Positions 13,866-25,477 of a DNA stretch of 64,000 nt are shown here, piece after piece. The DNA is from Rhynchospora pubera. Its lineage: Eukaryota; Streptophyta; Magnoliopsida; Poales; Cyperaceae. The position numbers and the translations under genes were made by a program. The DNA lies in assembly GCA_028095005.1 (NCBI GenBank), contig CM051460.1:292133074-292197073 (forward strand). The letters are read 5' to 3'. The notes under the pieces were generated by a model. It was given only the letters and a program-made list of their open reading frames with translations, did no database searches and was not told where the DNA came from. Each line of letters begins with the position of its first letter. Within the stretch, counting starts at the first letter, position 1.

Positions 13866-14096
13866 GACCATAGCAGGGATCGAACTCGCGAAAGAATACA
13901 GAGCGAGCGCGCAGATGATAACATTTGTTAACAGGTCTATATGAAAGGTTTAAACCTTTTAACTCGTTATTCAATCCAGACCACTGATCCGATTAGATCA
14001 TAATCAATCTATGGTCTATATTGCATTGGGTAAACAATTGTTTGCACCTTTGGACTCAATTTTGGATAGACCTTTAGACTGGTGCTTTTATTTATA
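13866..14096 (-). other. Helitron 1 5'-proximal region with tRNA-like B-box
   Basis: On the minus strand this region is the conserved 5' part of the Helitron family (block 'aaagcaccagtctaaaggtc', then 'caaacaattgtttacccaat'). Just inside it, at about 13870-13915, lies a tRNA-like segment whose B-box-like core reads GAGTTCGATCC, preceded by a 'gcgcgctcgc' D-arm/A-box-like stretch. The same arrangement occurs in the other two Helitrons. It does not fold into a complete functional tRNA by eye. Confidence 0.5.
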
Positions 14097-14324
14097 CTAG
14101 CAGCAGTGCCCGCTCAATGTGCGGGCATTTTTTTATATATTTAAAAAAATTAAGACTTCTGCTATGTATTTTTTTTATGTGAACTTTTAACATGTTGTTC
14201 ATTGTGTTAACATGTGGTATATTTAATATGCGAAATTATATTATTTGATAAGAATAAGTTGTTAATTTTCAATATTTAAGGACAACATTGTCTTGATTGG
14301 CGCTGAAGATAGCAACATTATTTG

Positions 14325-14435
14325 CCGAAAGAGGCGAGAAACCCCAATCTCTACAAGCCACCTCCACCTGGGAAAGAAGAGCAGCCGGAATAGTATTTCC
14401 TGCGCTGTCAGAGAAAAGAGGCGAGAGGTCGATGA
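14325..14435 (-). pseudogene. Captured 2-oxoglutarate/Fe(II) dioxygenase N-terminal fragment
   Basis: The minus-strand frame gives IDLSPLFSDSAGNTIPAALL followed by SQVEVACRDWGF. This matches the N-terminal (DIOX_N) domain of plant 2-oxoglutarate-dependent dioxygenases, which starts IPVIDLSPL and reaches ACRDWGFFQVVNHG. The frame loses similarity right after DWGF, where the conserved FQ..NHG should follow. None of the catalytic HxD...H residues are present, so this is a fragment of one exon, about 37 residues long. It lies about 230 bases from the Helitron 3' end and on the Helitron's strand, consistent with capture. It cannot encode an enzyme. Confidence 0.65.
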
Positions 14436-14889
14436 GAATATTTGACTTTGTATTGCAAACTAAAGAGTTGCTGGTATCATACCACATGGGTCAGATCAGT
14501 ACGGTTCAAAGTATAAATAGACATGCTTAATTATTTAAAAAAATATAAAAAAATGAAGCAAAATTAGAGACTACAAGAAGGAAACTAAGATAAACAAATC
14601 ACCTAGATATGGGTATGAATTAGCGATCAGACAGAAATCAAATAAATCTTAGATCTTAGAGAGAGGGGAAAAAATACATAAAAATCAGCTTGAAAATCGA
14701 GAACAAACCTTAGCAATCGGTGGTTTATATAGGTGAAATCCGCTCCAAATTTTAAAATTCACCCTAGTCAATTGAGATTAGCTTTTGAACTGTAGCATAT
14801 CTGCAAATAAATAAAAGCCGCTAGAATTTTCTTTTCATATTCAGATTTAAGAGAGACGTGAAAGATATAATAAATAATATTAACAGTTT

Positions 14890-15650
14890 TTGATATTTGC
14901 TAACATGAAATCAACAAAAACCGGCGCTACTAATCTCCATCTGATCGGAAACGGACAAATTGAAATTCCAGTGAATGTTCATACCCTCAATCTCTTTCTT
15001 AAACACCCATGTTCTCAACAAATTACAAAGGTTTTTATCTCTGCTGCAACAAACAAAGTAATTAAAAAAAAAAATACATATCCCTCTTTTAGAAATTAGG
15101 AATGATAATCATCCACATTTTGACTCTCTAATGCCTCCACATGAATAATTAATATGAAAGATCTCTCTATCTAAGTCCAAGTGACCTAGAGTCTAGAGAT
15201 ACATTTCCCTATAATATTATATTTTGAACCTTTTTCGGTCATCCAATGGCACTCCTGTGCGATCATCAGAGCACCTAATACTGACACAGAATCTTACCCC
15301 TGTTGTCAACATCCAATTTTTTTCTTTTTCAAAAAGTTATTATTAGATAATAATCAAATCCAACCAAGGTGAAGAAATATATTACCTCAAAGGCCTCTTT
15401 GAGACACTCAAGCTCCTTGTCAGGGTCATCTATTATATGATAAGGACAACAACAAATGACTATTTGTCTGAATCTAAAAACAATAAAATATATTTTCTTA
15501 AAAAAGCTAAAAAAAAAGTTCCAAAATTTGATTATGTAAACATGGATGCTTTCTTGAATTTTTTTCAATATTAGTAAGGCCTACTAAAAGCAATGAGCAA
15601 ATTCACCTCAGTAATGTCGGTCACGAGACTCGTAATTCGATTCCTCACAG
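14890..15650. other. Helitron 2 interior with one exon-like piece
   Basis: AT-rich DNA. On the minus strand at about 15390-15445 a short open stretch reads DDPDKELECLKEAFE and ends at a GAG|GTAATA donor-like site. It looks like an exon end of a captured gene, but I do not recognise the protein. Confidence 0.3.
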
Positions 15651-15652
15651 GT

Positions 15653-15786
15653 CATCTCCAGTAAGGTTCCTACATGAACAATGATATTCAGTACTATTTG
15701 AGACCCTTACTATGTATTTCATCTCCAGTAAGGTTACTACTAAACAATGATATTCAGTACTATATTCAGTCCATATGGTCATGTTA
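15653..15786. repeat. Two tandem copies of a 67-bp unit
   Basis: The unit beginning 'catctccagtaaggtt' and containing 'aacaatgatattcagtact' occurs at 15653 and again at 15720. The copies differ at a few positions. The 'attcagtact' core recurs at 15770 and 16080-16210, so a local duplication process acted here. Confidence 0.7.
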
Positions 15787-16057
15787 CTGTGTTCAACAAT
15801 CTGTGGAGGTAACAATACATGTTCTGGTACAATCAATGCATATACCAGTAACTTTTTTTTATTTTTATTTATAGGCCGCTTCCATTAATTGTATTTGCCA
15901 TCTAGTATTTACGATATTTTGTACCTGGCACAATGGATTCTGGTAGAATTTGCCAGACTGGAGACAAGGCCAGGCTGTATACCTCAGGTTGCAATTGTAT
16001 TGCTCCCTGAAATAATCCACGACAGAGATCATTGTGCCCTCCTCATCAACTGGGAAC
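15745..16057 (-). pseudogene. Captured Argonaute PAZ-domain fragment (two exons)
   Basis: A minus-strand exon (16057 down to 15925) is preceded by an intron end 'ttgttcag' and followed by a donor CAG|GTACAA. It encodes FPVDEEGTMISVVDYFREQY and, further on, LRYTAWPCLQSG, matching the PAZ region of plant Argonautes (FP.DE.GT..SVV.YF.E.Y, then PCLQVG). Its last codons are CQ. The next exon-like piece starts at 15800 after 'cctccacag' and opens with IVE, exactly where Argonautes read C(Q/K)IVEGQRY. After IVE the second piece diverges and soon stops. The stretch between PCLQSG and CQ is also diverged from the usual PIYLPMEV. No PIWI catalytic residues are present. It is a Helitron-carried fragment on the element's strand. 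Confidence 0.7.
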
Positions 16058-16373
16058 CTGAACAACACAAAATAAATTCAGTACATGTATAGAAGGATTA
16101 AAGACGTATTTATTTGAGGAAATAAAATAAAGAAAAATACATTAGGCCCATTTGGATAAGATTACCAATGTTCAATGAGAGCCCCATTTGGATACAGAAA
16201 ATATTCAGTACTTCCACTACACTGGACAAGAGTACTTACCATGTAGCCAGTGTAGCCAGTGTCCAGTATTATGATATCTCACATCTCAATGCAAATTCAA
16301 TGCTTTAGTTAATAAAGATATTATAATTTCATATTAGTCCTAGCGAATTAAATATTCATGTCATTACTCACAT

Positions 16374-16486
16374 TATCATCATTTTGCTCCTCGTTAGCAT
16401 CCTCCCCTCCATTTTCTGCATTGTTATCTTCCTCCACTGCCTTCTCATATTCTGCATTCAGTTGTGCTACCCTCTTTAACTAAATG
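16374..16486 (-). pseudogene. Unidentified coding-like fragment, acidic
   Basis: The minus strand reads LKRVAQLNAEYEKAVEEDNN followed by further acidic, Asn/Glu-rich residues, without a start codon. The codon pattern and lack of stops over some 38 codons look like a real exon. The protein is not recognised. It lies upstream of the Argonaute fragment on the same strand but does not resemble Argonaute, so it may come from a separate capture. Confidence 0.35.
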
Positions 16487-16813
16487 TGAGATCGGGTTAC
16501 CAGGTAGCTCTCATACTTAACTAAATGTGTAGGTGATAATGCAAATCTATAATGAAACAAGTCAATTAAAGTAGCAAAATTGTTATGGTTGTCATGTATT
16601 GATGCGTACTCATATTGGCTTGCTGGTATTATGTGATAATTTGACAATGACATTGTAACGCACGTCAAGTTAGAAATCCTAAAAATATGGAATCGAAAAA
16701 AGACTAAAAGCATTGGTATTGATCAAGATGTGTTACCACTGGGATTGACCAGCATGTTCTAGCACTCATATTAGTATTAGCAATAAGATAAATTTGCTTC
16801 TATGTACTATACC

Positions 16814-17841
16814 TAGGGCTGTACAAGAAAAATAGAAACCCGTCCGACCCGTTTAATCCGTACAACCCGACCCGTATTTTACCGGGTTCAATCATTATCC
16901 GGGTTGGTCCGGATTTTAATTTTATTAACCCGGTTGAATTGGGTTGGGTTACGTTTTTACTCTTGATAACCCGGTTTGTACCCGACCCGTATAATTTTAC
17001 CATTAATCTATTTCAATACCAACACGTACCACCAGTCACCATTGATTTTCTCTTATGCTGAGGTCATTTCGGCGCTGGCGCTGTTAGTATTAGAAGATAT
17101 ATTAAGATAAATATCTGCTGTAATGTTTGTAACGGCCAATTAGGATAGATTAGACTCAGGTGCACATATAGGCCTTTGTATTGTAACAATTGACTCTCAA
17201 AAAATAAACATTTCATTTTACAGATACGCTGCTACTATCTCTCTTTCTGGTCCTGTACATTTCTCTTCCAAAATTAGATAAAGAAACTTCTTTAGTTAGT
17301 CTCTATATTTGTTCAAATATTTTCTCGTTATTAAATTTAGCATCAATAAGCTTGCTTTTAATAACATTATTAAATTAGATCAATAAGCTTGTTGATGCTT
17401 CTCGAGTATTAAGCATGAGTAAGACAAACTTAAATTGTTTTCTTCTACTTTTTATATACCATCGCACCTCACAATTTCTGTAGGTTTCAAATTTACTTGT
17501 AAGCCTTTCAGGAAATGTAATCCACGCCTTCAAAGTTTCAATAGTTGACCAAATTAAAAATGCTTCAGCAAAACAATTGATCAAATTAAAAATGATGATT
17601 TTTGCAATGATCGATCTTGTTCATACGTACCAATAAAATAATTTATCAAATTTGAAATCACAATCCATTTGACCCGCATAACCCGCGTAACCCGCATAAT
17701 CCGTAATAACCCGTATGTAAAAAATCATATGGGTTGGGTTGGATTACGGGTGGGTCGGTTAATTTTTTTTTCAACCCGATATAATTGGGTTGGGTTAAAA
17801 TTTTTCTTAAAATGTTTGAACCCGTCTGTTGTACACCCCTA
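16814..17841. mobile_element. Non-autonomous hAT element, 1028 bp, perfect 8-bp TSD
   Basis: The terminal inverted repeats are TAGGGCTGTACAA (left) and TAGGGGTGTACAA (right, reverse-complemented). A perfect 8-bp duplication ACTATACC flanks it at 16806-16813 and 17842-17849. Both ends are packed with ACCCG / GGGTTGGGTT-type motifs (about 16840-16995 and 17670-17830), the subterminal repeats that bind hAT transposase. No transposase frame is present. It lies inside Helitron 2. Confidence 0.9.
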
Positions 17842-19389
17842 ACTATACCAGAATTTTGTACGATTCTCAGCCGGTACATGGTACATGCTCCGAGCCAAAA
17901 CACCACTAAAAAACACAACAAAGAGTCATTGTGTATAATGCTATGTAGAATGTTAAATTATTAGTTGAAGATCTTGTACGAGGAGTGGAATATTCTAACT
18001 AAAAGTTATCCCCAAAAACATATTCTAACTAAAAGTTATCCCCAAAAACATCATAATGATAACTGTGTCTATAGATGTTATCATTAGCATGAAAGATTTA
18101 CCAAATGCATTGACAAAGATGATGAGTTTTGCCAAATTCATGAGCAATTTGTTGGATTTTCTCTAAATTGGCTAATTTGATTTGTCAAGGCCATAAATCA
18201 CAAGTTAACGTTTTGTCCCTTTTGTTCTAAAACTTGCCACAAAATCTGTGAAAGAATTCAATAAAATGTACTCCCTAAGTGAGGCTTGGAAGCCAAATTA
18301 ACAAGGATTGGAAAAAAGAACAATATATTACCTTTAAAAAGTCGGTGAAGTACCTAATTGCAACAATATGCTAGGAAGACCTGCACTGCAACTAATGCAA
18401 GTAATTAGTTGGGAGAACATTTGAAGAAAGAAAATTTCATGAGGAAAAAAAAACGAAAAGAATAGAGAACCTATGCGGTCAACCCAATCAGAATTCGTCC
18501 TTGAGTCAAGAAATCCCAAATAAACACAATAACTATCATTAAGAAAAAAGTGACTCGCAAGGTGTTTGTACAAATGCCCAATAACACAATAAACACTAAC
18601 AATGAGAACTGCAGGGTTAATTAATCATTGCCACTAACCTTAAAGTGCGTGTGGGGGTCACCAAGGTGCGAAGCAGCCTCCAAATCCGGCCAAGATCGAA
18701 GCCTTCGCCGATTCGCTCGTAGTTCTTCAGCTATCGTTGAACTTTTGGGTGAAGGAGATAAAACCCTAGCAGCAAAATAAGAATTGTGCAAGGAGATGGA
18801 ATGGAGGCGCTGAGCTTCCTTTTTTAATCAGAAGGGTAGCTTGCTCAAGGGGTAGGGATGGAGGCGTTGAGTTTCCTTCTTAGCCATCCCAAATATCTGC
18901 TTCACTATACAATCAGATCATAAGATGAGAATTAAAAGAGAAGAAAAAAGAAGAGAAAGACAAAAAGAAAGAATTAGATTAACGTGTTTTTTATCCATGC
19001 TGGGGCAGCCGCCATTTCTAAAAGAAAGAATTGGATTGACTTGAACTCGAAAGCAAGAGAGACACAAAGAGAATGGAAGATGTTCGCTCTCTATGCACGG
19101 TACTGACGACCGAGCACTTTACGAATTCAAACAAGGAGGAGGCGGAGACTCAGAGAGAAAAAAAAAGGAGATGGAGGCGGAGGGAGCGGCGCAGTGTTTT
19201 GAACGGAAAAGAAAAGGATATATCTAGAGAAAATATGTTACCATATCAGATCGATGGAGTGTGGAGAGGAGATCTGATCGTTGGAAAAAACCTAGAGCGG
19301 AGCGGAGATGAGGGTACAGACGACGCTGATGAACTGTGGACCGAACGATAGTTTTCATAAAAAAAATGCCGAAAAATAAAAATAAGGAA

Positions 19390-19628
19390 CGAAGAATCGA
19401 ACCCTGCGTAGCGCTGATTTAAGCGAGCGCACTACCGCTCCGCCAGCGAAAGTTAACATGTCTATATGAAAGATTTAAACCTTTTAACTCGTTATTCAAT
19501 CCAGACCACTGATTTGATTAGATCATAATCAATCTATGGTCTATATTGCATTGGGTAAACAATTGTTTGCACCTTTGAACTCAAATTTGGATAGACCTTT
19601 AGACTGGTGCTTTTATAAGTAGTAAAGA
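19390..19628 (-). other. Helitron 2 5'-proximal region with tRNA-like segment
   Basis: On the minus strand, inside the conserved 5' block of the Helitron, lies a stretch reading 'ggcggagcggtagtgcgctc' and, 21 bases further on, GGGTTCGATTC. These resemble the A-box/D-arm and B-box/T-arm of a tRNA gene. The spacing is close to that of a real tRNA, but the acceptor stem is not complementary by eye. It is positionally equivalent to the segments at 13870 and 25970. Confidence 0.5.
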
Positions 19629-19640
19629 TAATAAGTAGTA

Positions 19641-19666
19641 AGATAAGATAAGATAAGATAAGATAT
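19641..19666. repeat. (AGATA)n microsatellite
   Basis: Five consecutive agata/agataa units directly after the Helitron 1 5' end. Confidence 0.8.
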
Positions 19667-19796
19667 TTAAAAAATAAAATTATAATGACATATATTACAC
19701 GTAAATAACATAATTAAATGTCATAAAAATGCGTTTATTAGATCTACGTGAATATAATAATAATAATAAAACTCATAATATTACTAGTATGTTACA

Positions 19797-20008
19797 GGGA
19801 GCGTATCCTCTACCAACTTTTTGAGGTTGGTAGAGGGCCAACGTTTGATCCGAGCCGTTAGATCTAATCTCGACGGTTAAAATTTTTCGGGCCTATCAAT
19901 CTAGGTTACATGCACGGGGCTCCCTTAACCATTGAGATTAGATCTAACGGTTTAGATCAAACGTTGGCCCTCTACCAACCATAAATGGTTGGCAGAGGAT
20001 GTGATTCC
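19797..20008. mobile_element. Mutator-like foldback MITE, 212 bp
   Basis: The two halves are inverted copies of each other over about 90 bp (block 'ggttggtagagggccaacgt' and its reverse complement 'acgttggccctctaccaacc'). The outermost bases are GGGAGCGTATCCTC and, reverse-complemented, GGAATCACATCCTC. A perfect 10-bp duplication gtatgttaca lies on both sides (19787-19796 and 20009-20018), in the range of Mutator-like elements. No coding capacity. Confidence 0.85.
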
Positions 20009-20018
20009 GTATGTTACA

Positions 20019-22313
20019 AGCTCATTTTAATAAATATCAGTCTTATAAACAAGTTTATATCCGGTTCATGTAAATTAAAATATTACCATTGAAATATTTA
20101 TATGATTCTCATAGAAATTTTAAACTAAAATATATAGAAGATGCATGAGCTTAATAATATGATTCGACAAAAGAAACTTTAAATTACAATATTTAATCCT
20201 CAAAATAACGTTTATTTAACGAAAGCACAAATTAATCCGCAACTAACTTCACTAAAATTTTACACTTATAATTTACTTATGATTAAGAAAATATTGTAAA
20301 GTAATAATATTTTTTAGGCGCTATCTTCATTAATAATCAATGACCACGTTGAGCACTTTGATTGGTTACTTGGACGTCTCACGGATCAAGGCCATGGATG
20401 AGTAATCGTGGTTGATATATAGAAATCCAACGACTGCGATTATGCACAACTATAATTATAGGATAAATAAAAATTAAGGATACGGAATCCCAGATTGCGC
20501 CAAAATAAATTCCCTATAATCTTTTTCCCTCCTTATTTTCTTCTCCCGCCAAAATTTTTCGTACAAATCAGTGCCTACAAAATTTATTTTTCGTAGCCAG
20601 AGGAATTAAAAATTCATTTTTTCCATAATTTGAAGCCCGCCAAACTAGCTAAAAGATTATGTAAAAATATCGTACCTAATTTTTTTGGGACAATGACAGA
20701 TGATACCCACTGTTGCCACTAAAATAAATCAGAAATTTTAAAATCAGGGAAAGAAATTCCAAACCATAAAAATAGCAAGTGATTTTCTTGAGAATATTTC
20801 CAAAATTCCCAAACAAAAACGTTCATCTAATATCGTTTCATAATTTTTTTTTTGCTAACTTTTTGCTCTTCCATCTGCTAAATGCTATCGTACAATTAAT
20901 GGATGTGACATTTAAGACAAAATTACCCTTTCATAAATTTATGTTTTACCATTCAATTTGTCATATTTTATATTAAGACATATTTTAATTAAAATTCATA
21001 AATCTTTTTTTATAAAGTTGTAAGTGAATTTAAATTAAATTTAATTAACAAATACTTTGTTACAATTAGTTCAGAATTACCAATTAATTAATTTTATAGT
21101 GTATCCAAAGTGGAATGGTTTAAGTGGATCTATTTGTAATTATGAAATTTGGTACTAATGTAGTGAATTTATATGTTTAAGTAAAATGTGCTATTTGTAG
21201 AGATTTAGAAAAAATCATTTATGCATATTGAAAAATAGAGGAAAATAAAATTTTTACGTTTTCAAAATGTATTTATAATTTTTCCCTTTTTTTTTTAGAA
21301 AATTACTTTTTTCACAATTCATCATTTAATCTGAAAAAAATATACAAAAATCATATATTAAAAATGAGAAAAAAAAGTTCAGCATTCCTTTCATATTCTA
21401 ATATGGAGATCAAATTGAAATGTTACAATCGATTATTTAAAGCATAATTTTTTTAGAATAAATGTATTGGACAGAGAGGGTCCATCATACGAGTTAGATT
21501 CTAGGATTATTGACATAGATATGGCGGTCTTGAATAAAAACTAATGTGTAAAAAATAGTTCATGCAAGGAAACAATAAAAAGTATTAATAAAATAATTCA
21601 ACGGGCTGAATATATGTAGAATGGTGATTTACGTATTATATTTTTAGAATACTTAAATACTTAAAATATTTAGTAATGCTGATATAGGAGTTTCTTGAAA
21701 GAATATATTTAATATATGGATTAAAACATTAGTATAATTAAAAACATTGTTTGCACATATAAAACTAAAATAAAATATGGTGCTAATATGATCACATACA
21801 AGAAATGTTACTTACTTTTTCTTTTACGGGTCATTTTTTGATATATTTATTTCACAAATAAATTATTAATTATTACGTTTCAATAAAAAAAATTTCTTTA
21901 CTTTTAATTTTTTTCATATATTTTTTAACTTTCAAAATAATAAAATAGTTTGACACGACTAACACAACACGATGTGCCAATCATGTCATTCCAAAATGCG
22001 TGTCATGTTCGCTCCTTTCACCATTTAGCATGGCATGATACGGCAAGATACGACACGACACAATTAAAAAAATAGTTCGTGCCAACACGACATGACACGA
22101 AACTCCAATATGACCGTGTTTGACACAACACACACAATTAGATCAAATCCAAAGACTTTTCTCAATACAAGGTCTATTATCTTACAATAATAGTATGTAT
22201 TAATGATGAGCGAATATGAAATAAAGCTTCCACGCAAAGCTGCATGCACAAACTTTTTCAATAAAATGAAGAGACGAATATGAATTTAACAATGATGTTG
22301 TATATTTTCAAAA
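20019..22313. other. CACTA-internal DNA without genes
   Basis: Very AT-rich. At about 21950-22135 a cluster of 'cacgac/gacacgac/aacacgac' motifs occurs, as in subterminal regions of other plant DNA transposons, but no clear termini or target duplication could be assigned. Confidence 0.4.
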
Positions 22314-23922
22314 CTAGCAGCAGTGCCCGCTCAATGTGCGGGTAATTTTCATTTGATATGATTAAAAAATGTTAAAGACTTTTTAGTATTTTTTTACCTG
22401 AACTTTTTTTAATTATTCTTAAAGAATTGCGCTACACATGATCTAATAAGAACATTTGTAATGTATAATGATCATACTCAAGACGAATACCTGTTGTTAA
22501 AAAAATAATAAATAAATTAAAATGAAACATTTAAGTTAATTATTTTATGTGAAGTGCATGTGTGATATGTGAGATGATATGAAAGCAATAAACATTTTTG
22601 GAATGAAATTATGTTACCTTAATCCTTTCTCAACACTTCTTGGCATACAACATTTTTCATGCATGTTCTGTCTTCTGAGTTGATGTTAGAATAGGATTTC
22701 ATCAGCAACTTAGTTGTTTGTTATGATTTTATCTTAGTACAAAGAAATTATCAGTTGTATCAAATAAAGTTTTTTTTTTTATCATGTGAACCGAGGAGAG
22801 AGTAAGTGGGTTTTACTGAATACTAAGGATAAATTATAAAATATTATTTTTTTTTCTAAATTTAATCTTTAGTAAAAGAAAATTATTAGTTGTATCAAGT
22901 AAAAATTTTTGGATCAAATATTCACAAGACACATTTTATTAAATGATTGTCTCTATTGAATCAAAATTTTTGTTAAAATCTGTTAACATTTCTATTGATT
23001 TTTATATAGTATATTATAATATTATATATATAAGTATATATATATAAAGAGCATGAATAGTACGCCGTAGATCCGACCAACTATTAAAAACGTGTTTATA
23101 GGGATTAATAAAAACACCTTAGATCCGACCCGCTAGCACAGATTTTGCAACAAACCCTTGCATATATCCCGCTATTTCTTTCATCTTTCATTTACAAAAT
23201 GTTGCCAAATCTGAGCAGTGCTTACGTATCATCTACTGAAGCAACGACAGTGCTTACAAATATGAACAGAACTCACCTTCTAATTTTTGTTTTTCAGTAC
23301 CGGTAATATATTAGACTTACAAGCTTAATTGCTTTCGGTGTAAATGGTGTAAAACCAAACATAAAGTGATAATTTCTTTCAGTGTACCAGAAAATGCTCC
23401 TCAACATAAAGTAATAATTGCTAAGCAACACAGCACTTGTGTTAAAACCCCAATAATCCCTCCTTTTACCTAACCATGAATTCAGAACCTGTTGTTACAC
23501 TAATTCGATTGCTTGTTGCAATTCAGCTGCTTGTTGTGTTGCTCTTCAAGCTTTCAGATAAACATTTCTGTTGTGTTTTTCCAATGAAGCATTCTTGCTC
23601 TTAGTAAAAGGAAATCAAAATGTATTAGACAAAAACAAGTCAAATGTCAAAAGAACCCACTTATGAAATTGCAAATACCTTATTATTGGAGGTCAAATGG
23701 GTCTCTCGAGTCGAGGCCGGTAGGAGTTGTACATTAAGAAAAAATCGCCTCTATCTCCAACAGGTTTGGTCCTGAGAGGAAAACCAACAATGCTTAGAGA
23801 TAATATACAACTTACGGGCTAAAAGTGTGCAATGTATAAATGCATACCGGTACTTCTCTAGAATTTTGCCTTTCTCCTTTATCTGGCAATCATCCCTAAA
23901 TCATTCTTCTCTGTGTCCATTT

Positions 23923-23955
23923 CTATAGTGCCCACTCAATGTGCGAGCAATTTTT
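23923..23955 (-). mobile_element. Decayed extra Helitron 3'-end motif
   Basis: The sequence 'agtgcccactcaatgtgcga' closely matches the hairpin of the Helitron 3' ends at 14097 and 22314, but the terminal CTAG has become CTAT and the spacing is shortened. Either an older Helitron of about 2.3 kb shared the 5' end at 26209, or this is the remnant of a nested copy. Confidence 0.5.
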
Positions 23956-24758
23956 ATAATTGCATGGAAGTTTTATAGAAAACAATATAACTTAAAAATA
24001 AATCATTGATCCTTAAACTGAACAAGACATTTAAATTTTATAAAAAAAAAATTCATAGTCAATTCATCAGAATTCAAATGAACACTTGATATCTTCATTA
24101 CTGACATAGTTTCGCATAAGAAATTTGAATATGGTAATAAATTTGAATATGGTAATAAGGTCATCAACGTGGATTAGGGACAAGCTTAGGGATTAAGAAA
24201 TTTGAATATGGTAATAAGGTCATAGAATTTATGCTTCTCAGGAGTTGGGAAATTTAATAGGGGCATACACATTTTTTTCTTTTAGCCATGAGCATGAGAC
24301 TACACACGTCAAAGAATGTATCAATTTATTCCACATAGGATCCCACATTAAATGGCAAACAGAACTTTTAGCAAAGAAAATCAATGCTAAATCTTTAATG
24401 ATATCTCAATCCTAGGAGAAAAGGTAACGGCAAAAGAGGAAGGCCAGGAGAGAATTGGCGCTAATGGAAAATGAAAAAAGAATATATGCATATACATATT
24501 CATAATGTATACTCTTCCCTTTGTGTATTTCTCAAGTACCAAGACTACCCCTTACTGCTCTCTCTACATATGGAACCATCACAGAGTGTTAATTTCAAAG
24601 TTTTTTTAATAAGATTAAGCAGTTCATATTAATCGTGTTTTGGAAGGATAAGTGATGCTTCTTATTTTGAGCAGGCTATCTGTACCAAGGTATGAAATTG
24701 ATTCTCAAAAAGTACACCAGAATTATTTATTCTCTTCCTAATTATTGGGAAGATTTAC

Positions 24759-24847
24759 CTCTGCCATGCCGACCCATGTCACAGTGACGTATTGGAACTT
24801 GAAAGAATCAACATCCACAATCTGTTTCTTTATTTTCTCATGCATAG
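24759..24847 (-). pseudogene. Unidentified captured exon in Helitron 3
   Basis: The minus-strand segment is bounded by an acceptor 'ctttacag' and a donor GAG|GTAAAT. It reads MHEKIKKQIVDVDSFKFQYV followed by TVTWVGMAE without a stop. It looks like an exon of 89 bases carried by the Helitron. I do not recognise the protein. Confidence 0.35.
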
Positions 24848-25477
24848 CTGTAAAGATAAAAGCAGTTCTTATTGAAAACAGTTGCCAAAAAAGAAACACA
24901 ATACAACAAATTTACCAGCTTGAAGAGGTTAAAAACCTTGCAGTCTAGAGAGGAGATGTGCATGGACATAGTTTCCATTGATCTGTTTATAACTATCTGG
25001 AGGGATGCCTGAACTAACCACCCCTTCTGCTAAGCTAACCAGAAGAATGCAAAGTTATTGCAGAAGTACAAAAAACTTACCTTGGACCGGAAATCATAGT
25101 AAAATAAACATCTTACACATCTCAAAGCAAAAATCGTGAGTAAAATAAACATCTTACACTTCTCAAAGAAAAAAACTTACCTTGGACCGCGGTTATTGAA
25201 GGGTCCCATTCACATCTCAATCACAGTTCAATCGAGCCAACAAGGCAACCAACAACACATTTCAAATTCAACAAGGGCAATGCACGATTAACAACAAACA
25301 TTCAATCGAGTAAGCAACCAAAACAATCACAGATAACTGATCAATTTAGTGCATGCCTCTCAAGCAATCACAGTACGACAAAAGAGAGGGAGGAGATTGA
25401 TACCAAACTGAGATAAGAAGCAAGGAAGAGAAGAAGAAGGAGAGATGCTCGACCTGTCCACTGCCTGTTGCCACCTT

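Larger units (their letters stand above)
14097..19628 (-). mobile_element. Helitron 2, minus strand, carrying host gene fragments
   Basis: On the minus strand the 5' end begins TCTTTACTACTTATAAAAGC (19628 downward). The 3' end has the hairpin GCCCGC-acattga-GCGGGC about ten bases before the terminal CTAG (14097). Host A (14096) and T (19629) flank it. The element inserted almost at the 5' tip of Helitron 1. It is 5.5 kb, of which 1 kb is a later hAT insertion. It encodes no recognisable RepHel protein, so it is non-autonomous. It carries captured host exons on its own strand (Argonaute-like, dioxygenase-like), more exon-like pieces, and GC-richer blocks (18640-18860, 19070-19350) that look like gene leader sequence. 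Confidence 0.85.
8279..19643 (-). mobile_element. Helitron 1, minus strand, interrupted by Helitron 2
   Basis: Read on the minus strand, the 3' end at 8279 has a GCCCAC/GTGGGC hairpin about 10 bases before the terminal CTAG, with host T following. The 5' end at 19643 reads TCTTACTACTTATT, preceded by host A, so the element sits between A and T as Helitrons do. Helitron 2 (14097-19628) lies within the first 20-odd bases of its 5' end. Without Helitron 2 the element is about 5.8 kb. A helicase remnant (10478-10681) suggests descent from an autonomous copy. The rest of the interior (8311-13860) is AT-rich and decayed; one minus-strand frame of 117 codons (13258-13611) may be a captured fragment but is not recognised. 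Confidence 0.75.

Noticed and set aside
19390..19450. Functional tRNA gene in Helitron 2
   Set aside because: A- and B-box-like parts are present but no complementary acceptor stem, and the other two copies are decayed differently.
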